Positions 48,957-57,403 of a stretch of 64,000 nucleotides of DNA are shown piece after piece. The stretch is taken from assembly GCF_018448785.1 (NCBI RefSeq), contig NZ_JAHCLU010000004.1, positions 140,564 to 204,563 of the forward strand. Reading direction: 5' to 3'. The notes beneath the pieces were generated by a model. The model ran no database searches. It was not told the DNA's origin and worked only from the letters and a program-made list of their open reading frames with translations. The position numbers were made by a program, and so were the translations under genes. The stretch comes from Halomonas jincaotanensis. Its GTDB lineage: Bacteria; Pseudomonadota; Gammaproteobacteria; Pseudomonadales; Halomonadaceae. The stretch's first letter is position 1. The number at the start of each line of letters is the position of its first letter.

Positions 48957-51551
48957 CTACAGCGCGGCCTTCCAGCGATAGAGCAGTTCGAGTGCCTGGC
49001 GAGGCGTCAGGTCGTCGAGTGTCAGGGCATCCATTTCGTCTACCAGCGGATGAGGCGCGCTGGCAAAGAGATCATTCTGTCGGGGTGGGGCGTCCAGCGC
49101 CTTCCCCGTCGCGGTGAGCTGCCGACTGCCCTGGTCGATCTCATGCTGCTCAAGGATCGCGAGCTTTTCGCGGGCCCGTGCGATGACGTCCTGGGGGATG
49201 CCGGCAAGCTGGGCGACCTGCAGACCGTAGCTCTGGCTGGCGGGCCCATCTTCCACGCGATGCATGAACACGATGCCATCCTTGTGCTCCGCCGCGGTCA
49301 GGTGGACGTTGGCCACCGCATCGGCCTGCTCCGCGAGTGCGGTCATTTCGAAATAGTGGGTGGCGAAGAGCGTGAAGGCACGTGAGCGCGTTAGATGCTC
49401 GGCGCTGGCCCAGGCCAGCGAGAGACCGTCGAAGGTGCTGGTGCCACGACCGATCTCGTCCATCAGTACCAGGCTGTGATCGGTGGCATTGTGCAGGATA
49501 TTGGCCGTTTCGGTCATTTCGACCATGAACGTCGAGCGGCCGCCGGCCAGATCATCCGAGGAGCCGATGCGGGTAAAGATCCGATCCACCGGGCCGATCA
49601 CGGCGGCGTCTGCCGGTACGAAACTGCCGGTGTGGGCGAGCAGGGTAATCAGTGCCGCCTGACGCATGTAGGTGGATTTGCCGCCCATGTTGGGGCCGGT
49701 GATCACCAGCATCCGGCGCTCGTCGCCCAGCAAGAGGTCGTTGGGCACGAACGGTGCGTCGCTGACATGCTCGACCACCGGGTGGCGGCCGGCATGAATG
49801 TCGATACCCGGTCGCTCGGCCAGTTGTGGTCGACTGAAGTCCAGGGCCCGAGCGCGTTCGGCAAAGGCACACAGCACATCGAGCGTCGCCAAGGCGTTGC
49901 TGGTGGTCTGCAGGTCGCCGAGCTCAGTATTCAAGGCGTCGAGCAGGCCATCGTAAAGTAGCTTCTCGCGTGCCAGGGCGCGGGACTTCGCCGACAGTGC
50001 CTTGTCCTCGAACTCCTTGAGCTCGGGTATGATGAAGCGCTCGGCGTTTTTCAGCGTCTGGCGGCGTAAGTAGTCGGCGGGTACCTCGCGCGCCTGGGCG
50101 CGCGGGATCTCGATAAAATAGCCATGGACGCGGTTGTAGCCCACCTTGAGACCCGCCAGACCGGTTCGCTCGCGCTCGCGGGTCTCCATGGCCACCAGGT
50201 AATCACCGGCGTGCTCTGCCAGACCACGGTGCTCGTCGAGTTCGTCGTCGAAGCCGGCAGCGATCACCCCGCCGTCACGGATCACCACCGGGGGGTTGTC
50301 CACCAAGGCGCGCGTCAGGGTGTCGGTTAGCTCTGGGTAGGGGCGAATATGCCGCTTGAGGGCGTCGAGTGCCGTGCCCTCGGCGTAGCCGGCGAGGTCG
50401 GTCTGAAGGCCGGGCAGTGCAACCAGGGCATCGCGGAGTCGTGCCAGATCCCGCGGCCGGGCGCTGTAGAGGGCCACTCGGGCGAGAATACGCTCCACAT
50501 CTCCGATCGCCTTGAGCGACTCGCGAAGCTCGACGAAGCCCTCGTGATCGAGCAGCAACGCGACCGCCGCCTGGCGGCCCTGTATCAGTGCGCGGTCTCG
50601 CAGGGGGCGTTTAAGCCAACGCTTGAGCAGCCGCGAGCCCATGGCGGTGGCGGTGGTGTCGAGCACGCTGGCCAGGGTGTTGTCGCCGGTGCCCCCGAGG
50701 TTGGTGTCGATTTCGAGATTGCGCCGGCTGGCGGCGTCGATCACCACCGCATCGTCGCGATTCTCCACGCCGATGACGGTGACGTGGGGCAGGGCAGAGC
50801 GCTGGGTGTCGCGGGTGTAATCGACCAACACCCCAGCGGCGGTGACGGCGGTCTCGAGCGTGGCGCAGCCGAAGCCGCGAAGATCCTGAACCGCAAACTG
50901 GTCGCAAAGGGTACGCTGGGCGCTCTCCCGATCGAAAAGCCAGTCGCTTTGCCGGCGCAGGCCGCGGCGACCGTCCATTGATGGGGGCAGGGTCAGGCTC
51001 TCCGCGGCCAGCAGCTCGGCGGGGTCGAGGCGCTGGAGCTCGGCAAGCATTTCCTCCTCGCCTTCGACCTCAAGCACGCTGAAGCGCCCGCTGGAAAGCT
51101 CCAGCCAGGCGAGGCCCCACTTGCGGCCACTCGCGTGGACGGCCATCAGCAGGTTGTCGCGGCGGGCGTCGAGCAGTGCCTCGTCATAGAGGGTGCCGGG
51201 GGTGACGATGCGCACCACCTTGCGATCAACGGGCCCCTTGGCCGTCGCCGGATCGCCGATCTGCTCGCAGATAGCCACCGACTCGCCGGCCTGCACCAGG
51301 CGAGCCAGATAGCCTTCGGCACTGTGGTAGGGCACCCCGGCCATGGGGATCGGCTTGCCCGCCGATTGGCCACGCTGGGTCAGGGTGATGTCGAGCAGCT
51401 GCGCGGCGCGGCGGGCATCCTCGAAAAACAGCTCGTAGAAGTCGCCCATGCGATAGAAAAGTAACGCGTCGGGGTGATCGCGCTTGAGCGTCAGGTACTG
51501 GACCATCATCGGGGTATGGCTAGGGATGTCGCTGTGGGCCGCGTGGTTCAT
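48957..51551 (-). CDS. mutS: DNA mismatch repair protein MutS
   Basis: Recognises mispairs and starts methyl-directed repair. The chosen ATG at 51549-51551 gives 864 residues beginning [20 protein letters not shown]; the frame is open further upstream. The mismatch-reading motif [11 protein letters not shown], connector and lever domains, Walker [16 protein letters not shown], Walker [21 protein letters not shown] and a C-terminal tetramerisation tail are intact. Its ribosome binding site is weak. Confidence 0.97.
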   Translation of the reverse strand: MNHAAHSDIPSHTPMMVQYLTLKRDHPDALLFYRMGDFYELFFEDARRAAQLLDITLTQRGQSAGKPIPMAGVPYHSAEGYLARLVQAGESVAICEQIGDPATAKGPVDRKVVRIVTPGTLYDEALLDARRDNLLMAVHASGRKWGLAWLELSSGRFSVLEVEGEEEMLAELQRLDPAELLAAESLTLPPSMDGRRGLRRQSDWLFDRESAQRTLCDQFAVQDLRGFGCATLETAVTAAGVLVDYTRDTQRSALPHVTVIGVENRDDAVVIDAASRRNLEIDTNLGGTGDNTLASVLDTTATAMGSRLLKRWLKRPLRDRALIQGRQAAVALLLDHEGFVELRESLKAIGDVERILARVALYSARPRDLARLRDALVALPGLQTDLAGYAEGTALDALKRHIRPYPELTDTLTRALVDNPPVVIRDGGVIAAGFDDELDEHRGLAEHAGDYLVAMETRERERTGLAGLKVGYNRVHGYFIEIPRAQAREVPADYLRRQTLKNAERFIIPELKEFEDKALSAKSRALAREKLLYDGLLDALNTELGDLQTTSNALATLDVLCAFAERARALDFSRPQLAERPGIDIHAGRHPVVEHVSDAPFVPNDLLLGDERRMLVITGPNMGGKSTYMRQAALITLLAHTGSFVPADAAVIGPVDRIFTRIGSSDDLAGGRSTFMVEMTETANILHNATDHSLVLMDEIGRGTSTFDGLSLAWASAEHLTRSRAFTLFATHYFEMTALAEQADAVANVHLTAAEHKDGIVFMHRVEDGPASQSYGLQVAQLAGIPQDVIARAREKLAILEQHEIDQGSRQLTATGKALDAPPRQNDLFASAPHPLVDEMDALTLDDLTPRQALELLYRWKAAL

Positions 51552-51928
51552 GCGTTCGTGGCTGGCTCGTCGGTTTTGTGGGGCATCAGTGGGGCAAAAT
51601 CGACTCGTCCTTGTGCCCCATCTGTTTGGCAATGAAGGCAAGGTTACCATGCGCGGTCAGGGACCAGCACGCGAACATGTGTCGCGTCGGGTGCGGGCGC
51701 CGATGCCGCACCTCGGTACCTCTCATGATCGTGGTGACCTTGCCATAGCAGCTGCGCGGATTGACCCCGCGATTGATGTTGGGCTGGCGCTGGTCAGCCA
51801 GCTTCGCCCACCAGGCGTCTATGCTGTGTGACGTGGCGGCGTTCGGGCTGCATCTCGATCAGCGTCGCCGCTGTTGGCCAGATCGCCCGCCGCTTCGCCG
51901 CCTGGGACCAGAATGGAGAGCTTGAGGT
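51552..51928. other. Divergent intergenic region mutS / phosphatase gene
   Basis: 377 bases without a convincing ORF. GGGGCA occurs twice (51580-51585, 51591-51596) and as the inverted TGCCCC at 51614-51619, a possible operator or hairpin near mutS. GGAG at 51915-51918 serves the next gene. I see nothing else. Confidence 0.5.
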
Positions 51929-52597
51929 ATGAGCCTGCTAGTGAAGCATGAAGAGAACCCCAAGGGCCGTGACTTCTTCGTCGGCGACATTCATGGGCAA
52001 TACGACTTGCTGATGGAGGCCTTGTACCGCGTCAGTTTTGATAAGCAACGCGATCGCCTGTTCTCTGTGGGCGATCTGATCGACCGAGGGTCTGAGTCGT
52101 TCGAATGCTTGTCTCTGGCCTTCGAGCCTTGGTTCTTCGGGGTGCGGGGCAACCACGAGATGCTGGCGAAAAATGCCCTCAACGAGGGTGCTGGCCAAGC
52201 CTGGGACTTGTGGCAGATCAATGGCGGTAGCTGGGTGTTTCTCAACAACGTCCATGAGGTGCGCACCATCCTCAATGCCGCCCTGGAGCACCTGCCCTAT
52301 GCCCGGGAGGTTGCGGTTGCCGGTAAGCGTGTCGGCATGGTGCATGCGGATCCACCCGTGAACTGGGAGTTGCTCGAGATGGAGAATCACCCTGCCGGCC
52401 TTCATGCCCTGGTGTGGGGGCGAAGCCGCATCACGGCCGCGGACACGACCCCTGTGAAGGGCATCGATGCCGTAGTGGTCGGTCACACCATCCTCGAGGA
52501 GCCACTCACACTGGGGAACGTCCACTTCATCGATACAGGGGCATTCAGCACAGGGCGGTTGACGCTGATCGATGCTCGCGAGGTGCTGAACCTGTGA
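51929..52597 (+). CDS. Lambda-type PPP-family serine/threonine phosphatase (metallophosphoesterase)
   Basis: Dinuclear-metal phosphatase of the type of phage lambda PPase and E. coli PphA/PphB. The 222 residues show GDIHG (19-23), GDLIDRG (48-54), RGNHE (73-77), a metal-binding VHAD (His139) and VVGHT (184-187), i.e. the complete ligand set. Family members remove phosphate from Ser/Thr, Tyr or His; the substrate here is unknown. It is divergent from mutS and begins a rightward group of unusual small genes. Isolated copies of this family can be phage-derived, but no other phage gene is present. Confidence 0.9.
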   Translation: MSLLVKHEENPKGRDFFVGDIHGQYDLLMEALYRVSFDKQRDRLFSVGDLIDRGSESFECLSLAFEPWFFGVRGNHEMLAKNALNEGAGQAWDLWQINGGSWVFLNNVHEVRTILNAALEHLPYAREVAVAGKRVGMVHADPPVNWELLEMENHPAGLHALVWGRSRITAADTTPVKGIDAVVVGHTILEEPLTLGNVHFIDTGAFSTGRLTLIDAREVLNL

Positions 52598-52697
52598 TCG
52601 AGATCACCATGCCTTGGCCGCCGAGTCACGGCCCGCTGAGTGGCGGAGCGGCGTTACGGGATGTAACATACCTTCATGGAACTGAAGGAGGTGGGTG

Positions 52698-53180
52698 ATG
52701 GAGTCGGAATCGGGCGCATTTTACGCCGCCGGCCAGATGGTCGGGTGGTGGCTGATTTTTTTGCTGGTGGTGCCGTGGCTGGCGGTGCTTTTGGCCGCAT
52801 ACAGCCGCGGCAATTCAATGATCGTGGCAGGCCTTATCGGCTTCTTCGGTACTCCACTGATCGGCATGCTTTTCGTGATTGCTCAACCGATGAACCGGAC
52901 GGCCCTGGAAGAGCGAGATATTCGTTCGGGCAGGCGCAGACGCTGCTCTAAATGCATGACCCTCAAGGACCCCAAGGCGCGTATCTGCCCACAGTGTAAA
53001 ACAGTGGCCATGTCATATGCCCCATCTGAGTCATACCAGCGTGAACCATCACTCTCGAGCGTGAGTGATGACTCGCTCTCGGGTGAAGGCGTCGAGCGAG
53101 TTGAACCAGACGATGAAGCGTCCGACGAATTCCGGCGGCGAATGCATCGGGGCGATGATCGGGGCGGGGGCACGCAATGA
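52698..53180 (+). CDS. Membrane protein with two helices and a zinc ribbon
   Basis: Unrecognised protein of 160 residues. AAGGAGG at 52685-52691 puts the start at ATG 52698, six bases on, rather than the GTG at 52695. It has two membrane helices (about 14-35 and 41-62), then a basic segment and a four-cysteine ribbon CSKC (83-86) and CPQC (97-100), then a Ser/Asp/Glu-rich tail. A membrane-anchored zinc ribbon facing the cytoplasm is the simplest topology. It lies 100 bases after the phosphatase and overlaps the next small gene as ATGA (53177-53180). Confidence 0.75.
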   Translation: MESESGAFYAAGQMVGWWLIFLLVVPWLAVLLAAYSRGNSMIVAGLIGFFGTPLIGMLFVIAQPMNRTALEERDIRSGRRRRCSKCMTLKDPKARICPQCKTVAMSYAPSESYQREPSLSSVSDDSLSGEGVERVEPDDEASDEFRRRMHRGDDRGGGTQ

Positions 53181-53293
53181 CACGATGGATTGCCCCTGTC
53201 TTGCTGATGTTATCAATGCCGGTAATGGGCGAAGTCTATCGATGCGAGATTGGCGGCATGACGGTATTTCAAGGCACGCCTTGCACCTCGTAG
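53177..53293 (+). CDS. 38-residue secreted DUF4124-like peptide
   Basis: Small gene below usual length cut-offs. The ATG overlaps the stop of the zinc-ribbon gene in ATGA, so translation is probably coupled. The product is a hydrophobic signal peptide (MTRWIAPVLLMLSMPVMG) followed by EVYRCEIGGMTVFQGTPCTS. The YRC-x(n)-FQxTPC pattern is the core of DUF4124, a small domain common after signal peptides in gammaproteobacteria; here the protein ends right after it, with two cysteines able to form a disulfide. It could be a complete minimal member or a truncated remnant of a longer one. Confidence 0.55.
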   Translation: MTRWIAPVLLMLSMPVMGEVYRCEIGGMTVFQGTPCTS

Positions 53294-53309
53294 TCGCTCA
53301 TCTAGCCAA

Positions 53310-53339
53310 CTGGAACGCCGGGGCCATCTGGTGTTCCAG
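53310..53339 (+). terminator. Hairpin after the DUF4124-like gene
   Basis: 10-bp stem with one G-U pair (53310-53319 with 53330-53339), loop of 10, 17 bases past the stop. No T run follows. Confidence 0.4.
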
Positions 53340-53387
53340 GCCCGGGTCACCAGCATCTATTCGCCATTGACCTTCCGAGCCTTCGCA

Positions 53388-53495
53388 GCGAGATATCGAT
53401 AACGAATCGCGCGAGATGATCCTCGGGCAGCCACTCATCCACTGAGGGGGCAGCACATGATCCGTCTCGCTATCCACGGGGATGAAACGGTTCAT
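53388..53495 (-). pseudogene. 5' remnant of an IS1182-type transposase
   Basis: From ATG 53493-53495 the minus strand reads MNRFIPVDSETDHVLPPQ; a one-base shift near 53441 then gives VDEWLPEDHLARFVIDIS in the next frame. Both blocks belong to the N-terminus of IS1182-family transposases (FIPVDRxTxxLLPPSVDEWLPEDHLARFV pattern). Homology stops near 53388, so about 37 codons remain and no inverted repeats or second end are seen. It is a dead fragment and marks past transposition in this gap. Confidence 0.75.
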
Positions 53496-53508
53496 GGCAT
53501 CCTTCTTA

Positions 53509-53540
53509 GATGAGTGGTGACGATGATGAGTGGTGACGAT
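53509..53540. repeat. Perfect 16-bp tandem duplication
   Basis: GATGAGTGGTGACGAT occurs twice without spacing (53509-53524 and 53525-53540), just upstream of the transposase remnant. It looks like a slip or repair duplication. Confidence 0.9.
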
Positions 53541-53599
53541 GGCAGACAATATCTCAAGGAGAGATGGAAAGTCCGACACCCTGCTGGGACGTCGAGCGA

Positions 53600-53737
53600 C
53601 TAGGGCTTTGGGTTACGCGGGGGGCCTTTGCCACCTCGCCGCTTGTTCCATAGCTGCCTCGCGGTTCGCTTGGCTTTCTCGCGGTTAGCGGGTTTTCTGA
53701 ACCAGTTGGCAATGATCAACCCGATAGCTCGCTTCAT
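53600..53737 (-). CDS. 45-residue strongly basic small protein
   Basis: Unrecognised. From ATG 53735-53737 the minus strand encodes MKRAIGLIIANWFRKPANRE followed by KAKRTARQLWNKRRGGKG and a PPRNPKP end. About a third of the residues are Lys or Arg, behind a short amphipathic-looking N-terminus. The Shine-Dalgarno AAGGAGGT (53749-53742) is near perfect, and a TTGACA (53804-53799) with TATATT or CATATA 17-19 bases on gives a credible promoter. These signals argue for real expression. No function can be assigned; nucleic-acid or membrane binding would fit the charge. Confidence 0.55.
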   Translation of the reverse strand: MKRAIGLIIANWFRKPANREKAKRTARQLWNKRRGGKGPPRNPKP

Positions 53738-53773
53738 ATCTACCTCCTTGTCATGAAAATTAGTCCTACCTCC

Positions 53774-53804
53774 AATATATGGCGTCCATCCTTGGAAGTG
53801 TCAA
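53774..53804 (-). promoter_or_regulatory. Promoter of the 45-residue basic protein
   Basis: Consensus -35 TTGACA (53804-53799) and -10 CATATA (53781-53776, spacer 17) or TATATT (53779-53774, spacer 19). Confidence 0.5.
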
Positions 53805-53949
53805 TACAGGCAAGCCTGCTATCTCGCCTGGCGCTGGCGTTACGTCGGGGGTGAACGCGTTGTCTATACTTTCCGTGCGTTCCGATTGAACGACAAGGCG
53901 ATATCGTACTGGGACAGGGCCGTTCCGTATTGCGCCTCCAGGGGGTGAC

Positions 53950-56733
53950 GTGGCAAGGATAGCTCGGTGGGTCTTGCTGCCGCTTTTAACGGTTGCCCTC
54001 GTTTTGGGGGGAGCCATGTGGCTGGTTGGGTCGGCCTGGGCGCAGGGATGGCTGGAGAAGCAGGCCAACCAACGTCTGGACGGTCGCAATGTCGAGATCG
54101 GTGCGCTGGATGGCGATTGGGGCTGGCCGCGGGAATGGCTGGAGAAGCAGGCCAGCCAACGTCTGGACGGTCGCAATGTCGAGATCGGCGCGCTGGATGT
54201 CGATTGGGGCTGGCCGCTGGTGGTGCGCCTGGAAGACGTCAAGGTCGCCAATCCCGACTGGGCGTCCCATGAACACATGCTGGAACTGGAAGCGCTGGAG
54301 CTCGAGGTCGATACCCGTGCGCTGCTGAGCGGCAATATCCAGCTGCAGCGCCTGGATCTGCAGTCTCCCGTCGTGCATCTGGCCCGGGGGGAGGATGGCG
54401 CCGTCAACTGGGAGGGGGTGATCGATCAGGAGCCGGGTCAGGAGCCCGGCATCCGCCCCGATGTCGTCAACGTGGAGGAGGGCCGTCTCACCTATCGCGA
54501 CGCGCTGCTCGAGGCGGACATCGACGCCGACTTCGAGACCCGCGGCGACGAGGGGGAGGAGCGCGAACTGGTAGCCCAGGCGCAGGGCAGCCTCCAGGGC
54601 CAGGAGCTCGATCTCGAGGTCCGGGGCGATGCTCCGGCGCAGGCGCTGGCTTCCGATCCACTGGACTATGAAGCTCGGCTGGAGGGCCAGCTGGGCGGAA
54701 GCCCGCTGTCGGGCTCGGTCAGTGTGGTCATGGAGGACAGGCCGCATATCGAGACGCAGCTGGATATCGAACGGCTCGACCTGGATCGCTGGGACATCGC
54801 CGGCATGGAGGATGCCGATGATGAGGGCCAGGACGTACGCGAGGAGGACGAGGCCACCGAAGAGGAGAATGGCGTTAGCGACTGGCAGCGGCGCTGGGCC
54901 GAGCGGCTGAGCGTGCTGCGGGAGTTCTCCGGCGAGGCGGACCTGTCAATCGATCGGCTGGACTATGGCGATGACACGCTGCGAGACGTGGCGCTGGAGG
55001 TTCGCATCGCCGAGGGGCGCCTGGACGTAGAGCGCCTGCACGCCGCGCATGGCGAGAGCGGGCTGACTGCGCAGGGCTGGCTGGAGCCGACCGCGGAGGC
55101 CTTGGAGGGCGCCGTCGATGCCGAGCTCTCTCAGGTGGGTCTGCAGGAATTACTGGCACCGCTGGGGCTCGATGCCGAGGGCGTGCTGAACGGGCGGCTG
55201 CATGCCCGCTTCACGCAGGGCAGGCTTGTCTTCGAGGACACCTCGCTCGACTACCGAGCGCCCGCGCACTCCCTGGCGCTACACGTGAATGCCGATACGG
55301 TGCGGCCTGATGACATGTCGGTACCCGGCGTACGGCTGCAGGGCAACGGCACCTACAACGCGCGGGATTTCGCCTACGACCTCGTGGTCGGGCTGCTGCT
55401 CAACCTGAACGACCCCGACAAGCCCTATCCGGTGGAGGGGAGGATAATCGCCGGGGAGACATCGCTGACGGTGGATGGCACCGTCGAACAGCCGCTGGCG
55501 CTCTCCGCGCTGCAGGGCACCTTCCATCTAACGGGTCCCAACCCTTCTCGGCTCAATCTGTTGACCGGCCTGAACCTGCCGGACCTGCCCCCCTACGAGC
55601 TCGAGGGCGAGCTCGACTATCGGGAAAGCTTGGTGCATTTACGCGATGCGCAGGGCCGGTTCGGCGATAGCGATGTCAGAGGCGATGTCCGGCTGCGCCT
55701 GGGCGAGCGCAACATGCTCTGGGCGACGCTGCACTCCACGCAGATGGTCCTGGGCGATCTCGCGCCGTTGACCGGGGCGAAGCCCACGCCGGGCGATGAA
55801 GCCGAAGGATGGCGCGGCAGCGTTGACACCCAGCCTGCCAGGCTCTTCCCCGACAACGAGTGGAACGTGCAAGGGCTTCGGAGCATGGATGCCGAGGTGG
55901 TCTATAGCGCGGAGGACGTGGACGCCCGCTACGCGCCCCTGAACCACGTGGCCCTTGAGCTTACCCTCGACCGTGGCCTGCTCACCCTGAAGCCGCTACA
56001 GATAGGTGTCGGTGGCGGCGAAGTGAACTCGCGGCTGACACTCGACGCCCGAGAGGAGCCTCTGAGCGGCGATCTCGCGCTGTCGATACGCCAGGTGAAC
56101 CTTAGCCCGATACTGCGGGAGGCGGAGCTTGGCGACATCGCCGAGGACTCCGCGGGAACGATCGGCGGCGAGGCTCAGTTCAGCTTTCAGGGCAACTCGA
56201 TGGCCTCGGTCATGGCCAGCCTAGATGGCGCGCTTGAGTTGGCGATGTCCGGCGGCGAACTAGACATGCTACTGGTCGAGGCCGCGGGGCTGGACGTAGG
56301 CGAGGCCCTGCTGGGCGCGCTGGCCGAGGCGGACCAGGTGCTCATGCGGTGCGCCTACGCCCAGCTCGAAAGCGAGGATGGCACGGCGACGCTGGAGGAG
56401 TTCTTCATCGACACCGAGGACTCGAACTTCACCGGCGCCGGTACGGCGGACCTGGGCAACGAACGGCTGGAACTGATCTTCGAGGCCCACCCCAAGGATC
56501 CCAGCCTGCTGGCCTCCGATTCGCCGGTAAGGGTGGAAGGGGCGTTGACCGACCTGAAGGTCAACGTGGTCTCCCGGGAGCTGTTGGCCCGCGGTGCGCT
56601 GTCGGCGCTTGGCGCACTGGTCGCCCCGCCGCTGGCGATCGTGCCCTGGATCGAGCTAGGCACGGGCGAGAACGTCGGGCCTGGCTGCCGACAGGTGTTG
56701 GGGAAGTTTGCGGCGGGGGATGACGGTGGCTGA
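53950..56733 (+). CDS. AsmA-family protein with an internal duplication
   Basis: Large envelope protein of the AsmA/YhdP/TamB group, thought to bridge inner and outer membranes for phospholipid traffic. The 927 residues start at GTG 53950 with one membrane helix (about 7-30), then a long beta-rich periplasmic part with the AsmA opening WPLVVRLEDVKVANPDWAS and the C-terminal AsmA module (SGTIGGEAQFSFQGNSMASV onward). A 29-residue unit, WLEKQANQRLDGRNVEIGAL plus nine residues, is repeated at once (residues 34-62 and 63-91) by an 87-bp tandem DNA duplication. An acidic stretch (about 280-315) interrupts the middle. Paralogue assignment within the family is uncertain. Confidence 0.85.
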   Translation: MARIARWVLLPLLTVALVLGGAMWLVGSAWAQGWLEKQANQRLDGRNVEIGALDGDWGWPREWLEKQASQRLDGRNVEIGALDVDWGWPLVVRLEDVKVANPDWASHEHMLELEALELEVDTRALLSGNIQLQRLDLQSPVVHLARGEDGAVNWEGVIDQEPGQEPGIRPDVVNVEEGRLTYRDALLEADIDADFETRGDEGEERELVAQAQGSLQGQELDLEVRGDAPAQALASDPLDYEARLEGQLGGSPLSGSVSVVMEDRPHIETQLDIERLDLDRWDIAGMEDADDEGQDVREEDEATEEENGVSDWQRRWAERLSVLREFSGEADLSIDRLDYGDDTLRDVALEVRIAEGRLDVERLHAAHGESGLTAQGWLEPTAEALEGAVDAELSQVGLQELLAPLGLDAEGVLNGRLHARFTQGRLVFEDTSLDYRAPAHSLALHVNADTVRPDDMSVPGVRLQGNGTYNARDFAYDLVVGLLLNLNDPDKPYPVEGRIIAGETSLTVDGTVEQPLALSALQGTFHLTGPNPSRLNLLTGLNLPDLPPYELEGELDYRESLVHLRDAQGRFGDSDVRGDVRLRLGERNMLWATLHSTQMVLGDLAPLTGAKPTPGDEAEGWRGSVDTQPARLFPDNEWNVQGLRSMDAEVVYSAEDVDARYAPLNHVALELTLDRGLLTLKPLQIGVGGGEVNSRLTLDAREEPLSGDLALSIRQVNLSPILREAELGDIAEDSAGTIGGEAQFSFQGNSMASVMASLDGALELAMSGGELDMLLVEAAGLDVGEALLGALAEADQVLMRCAYAQLESEDGTATLEEFFIDTEDSNFTGAGTADLGNERLELIFEAHPKDPSLLASDSPVRVEGALTDLKVNVVSRELLARGALSALGALVAPPLAIVPWIELGTGENVGPGCRQVLGKFAAGDDGG
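54047..54220 (+). repeat. 87-bp in-frame tandem duplication in the AsmA-family gene
   Basis: Two copies, 54047-54133 and 54134-54220, differ at only a few bases (e.g. Asn to Ser, Gly to Val, and a diverged junction). The length is a multiple of three and the frame continues. The first copy interrupts what is normally a single segment before WPLVVRLEDV. Confidence 0.9.
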
Positions 56734-56819
56734 CGCCAAGCCCCCGGGGACGAGACGGCTCTGATAAGCTGTCCGCCGATACCGCCTGTAGGCGTTTACC
56801 ACTCTTGTCGGAGGCATCC

Positions 56820-57338
56820 GTGCATAGCGATCAATTGACGAGTCGCGGTTTTCTGGACCTTGCCGAGCGTTTGGGACACGCTTGTCACACCCAGGGAGCC
56901 ACAGTGACCACGGCGGAATCCTGCACCGGCGGTGGTGTGGCCAACGCCATTACCGCTATCGCGGGTAGTTCGGCCTATTTCGAGACCGGCTATGTCACCT
57001 ACTCCAACGCGGCCAAGGAGCGCTTGCTGGGCGTCCCGGCGACGATGCTCGAGGTGCATGGCGCGGTCAGCCGCGAAACGGTCGAGGCCATGGTGTTCGG
57101 TGCCTGCAATGAGTCCGGTGCGGACATTGGTGTGGCCATCAGCGGCGTGGCCGGCCCCGGCGGGGGAAGCCCCGACAAGCCGGTCGGCACCGTCTGGCTG
57201 GCCTGGGGCAGCGCCGAGAAGGTCGAGGCCGAATGCTATCATTACTCCGGCGATCGCCAGGCGGTGCGCGGGCAAGCGGTGCGCGATGCGCTCATCGGAT
57301 TGATACGCCAAGTAGAATCACCGCAAGGGCGGCGATGA
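56820..57338 (+). CDS. pncC: Nicotinamide-nucleotide amidase (CinA C-terminal domain protein)
   Basis: Deamidates nicotinamide mononucleotide to nicotinate mononucleotide for NAD recycling. GGAGG at 56810-56814 favours GTG 56820 as start (172 residues) over an upstream TTG at 56805. The single CinA domain shows TVTTAESCTGGGVANAITAI with the catalytic Ser, YVTYSNAAKERLLGV and ISGVAGPGGGSPDKPVGTVW. No N-terminal CinA half is present, as in E. coli PncC. It precedes recA, the conserved cinA/pncC-recA order. Confidence 0.95.
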   Translation: MHSDQLTSRGFLDLAERLGHACHTQGATVTTAESCTGGGVANAITAIAGSSAYFETGYVTYSNAAKERLLGVPATMLEVHGAVSRETVEAMVFGACNESGADIGVAISGVAGPGGGSPDKPVGTVWLAWGSAEKVEAECYHYSGDRQAVRGQAVRDALIGLIRQVESPQGRR

Positions 57339-57370
57339 GCTAGGCGAATGGCTTTTTTTACGCCATACTA

Positions 57371-57386
57371 CTGGTCAACCATACAG
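57371..57386 (+). promoter_or_regulatory. LexA (SOS) box of recA
   Basis: CTG-N10-CAG (CTGGTCAACCATACAG), flanked by TA and T, 18 bases before the recA ATG. It matches the gammaproteobacterial LexA consensus core exactly and explains SOS control of recA-recX. Confidence 0.85.
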
Positions 57387-57403
57387 TTTACAGGGGGCAT
57401 TCC

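Noticed and set aside
51484..51831. 115-codon frame across the mutS start and the divergent gap
   Set aside because: Over half overlaps mutS and its shadow, with no ribosome binding site or known motif; the region looks non-coding.
51929..52597. Prophage remnant because of the lambda-type phosphatase
   Set aside because: No integrase, structural gene or attachment site is nearby, and the same family occurs as chromosomal PphA/PphB.
53766..54407. 213-codon minus-strand frame over the start of the AsmA gene
   Set aside because: Low-complexity Ser/Arg/Pro product whose repeats merely mirror the 87-bp duplication of the AsmA gene.
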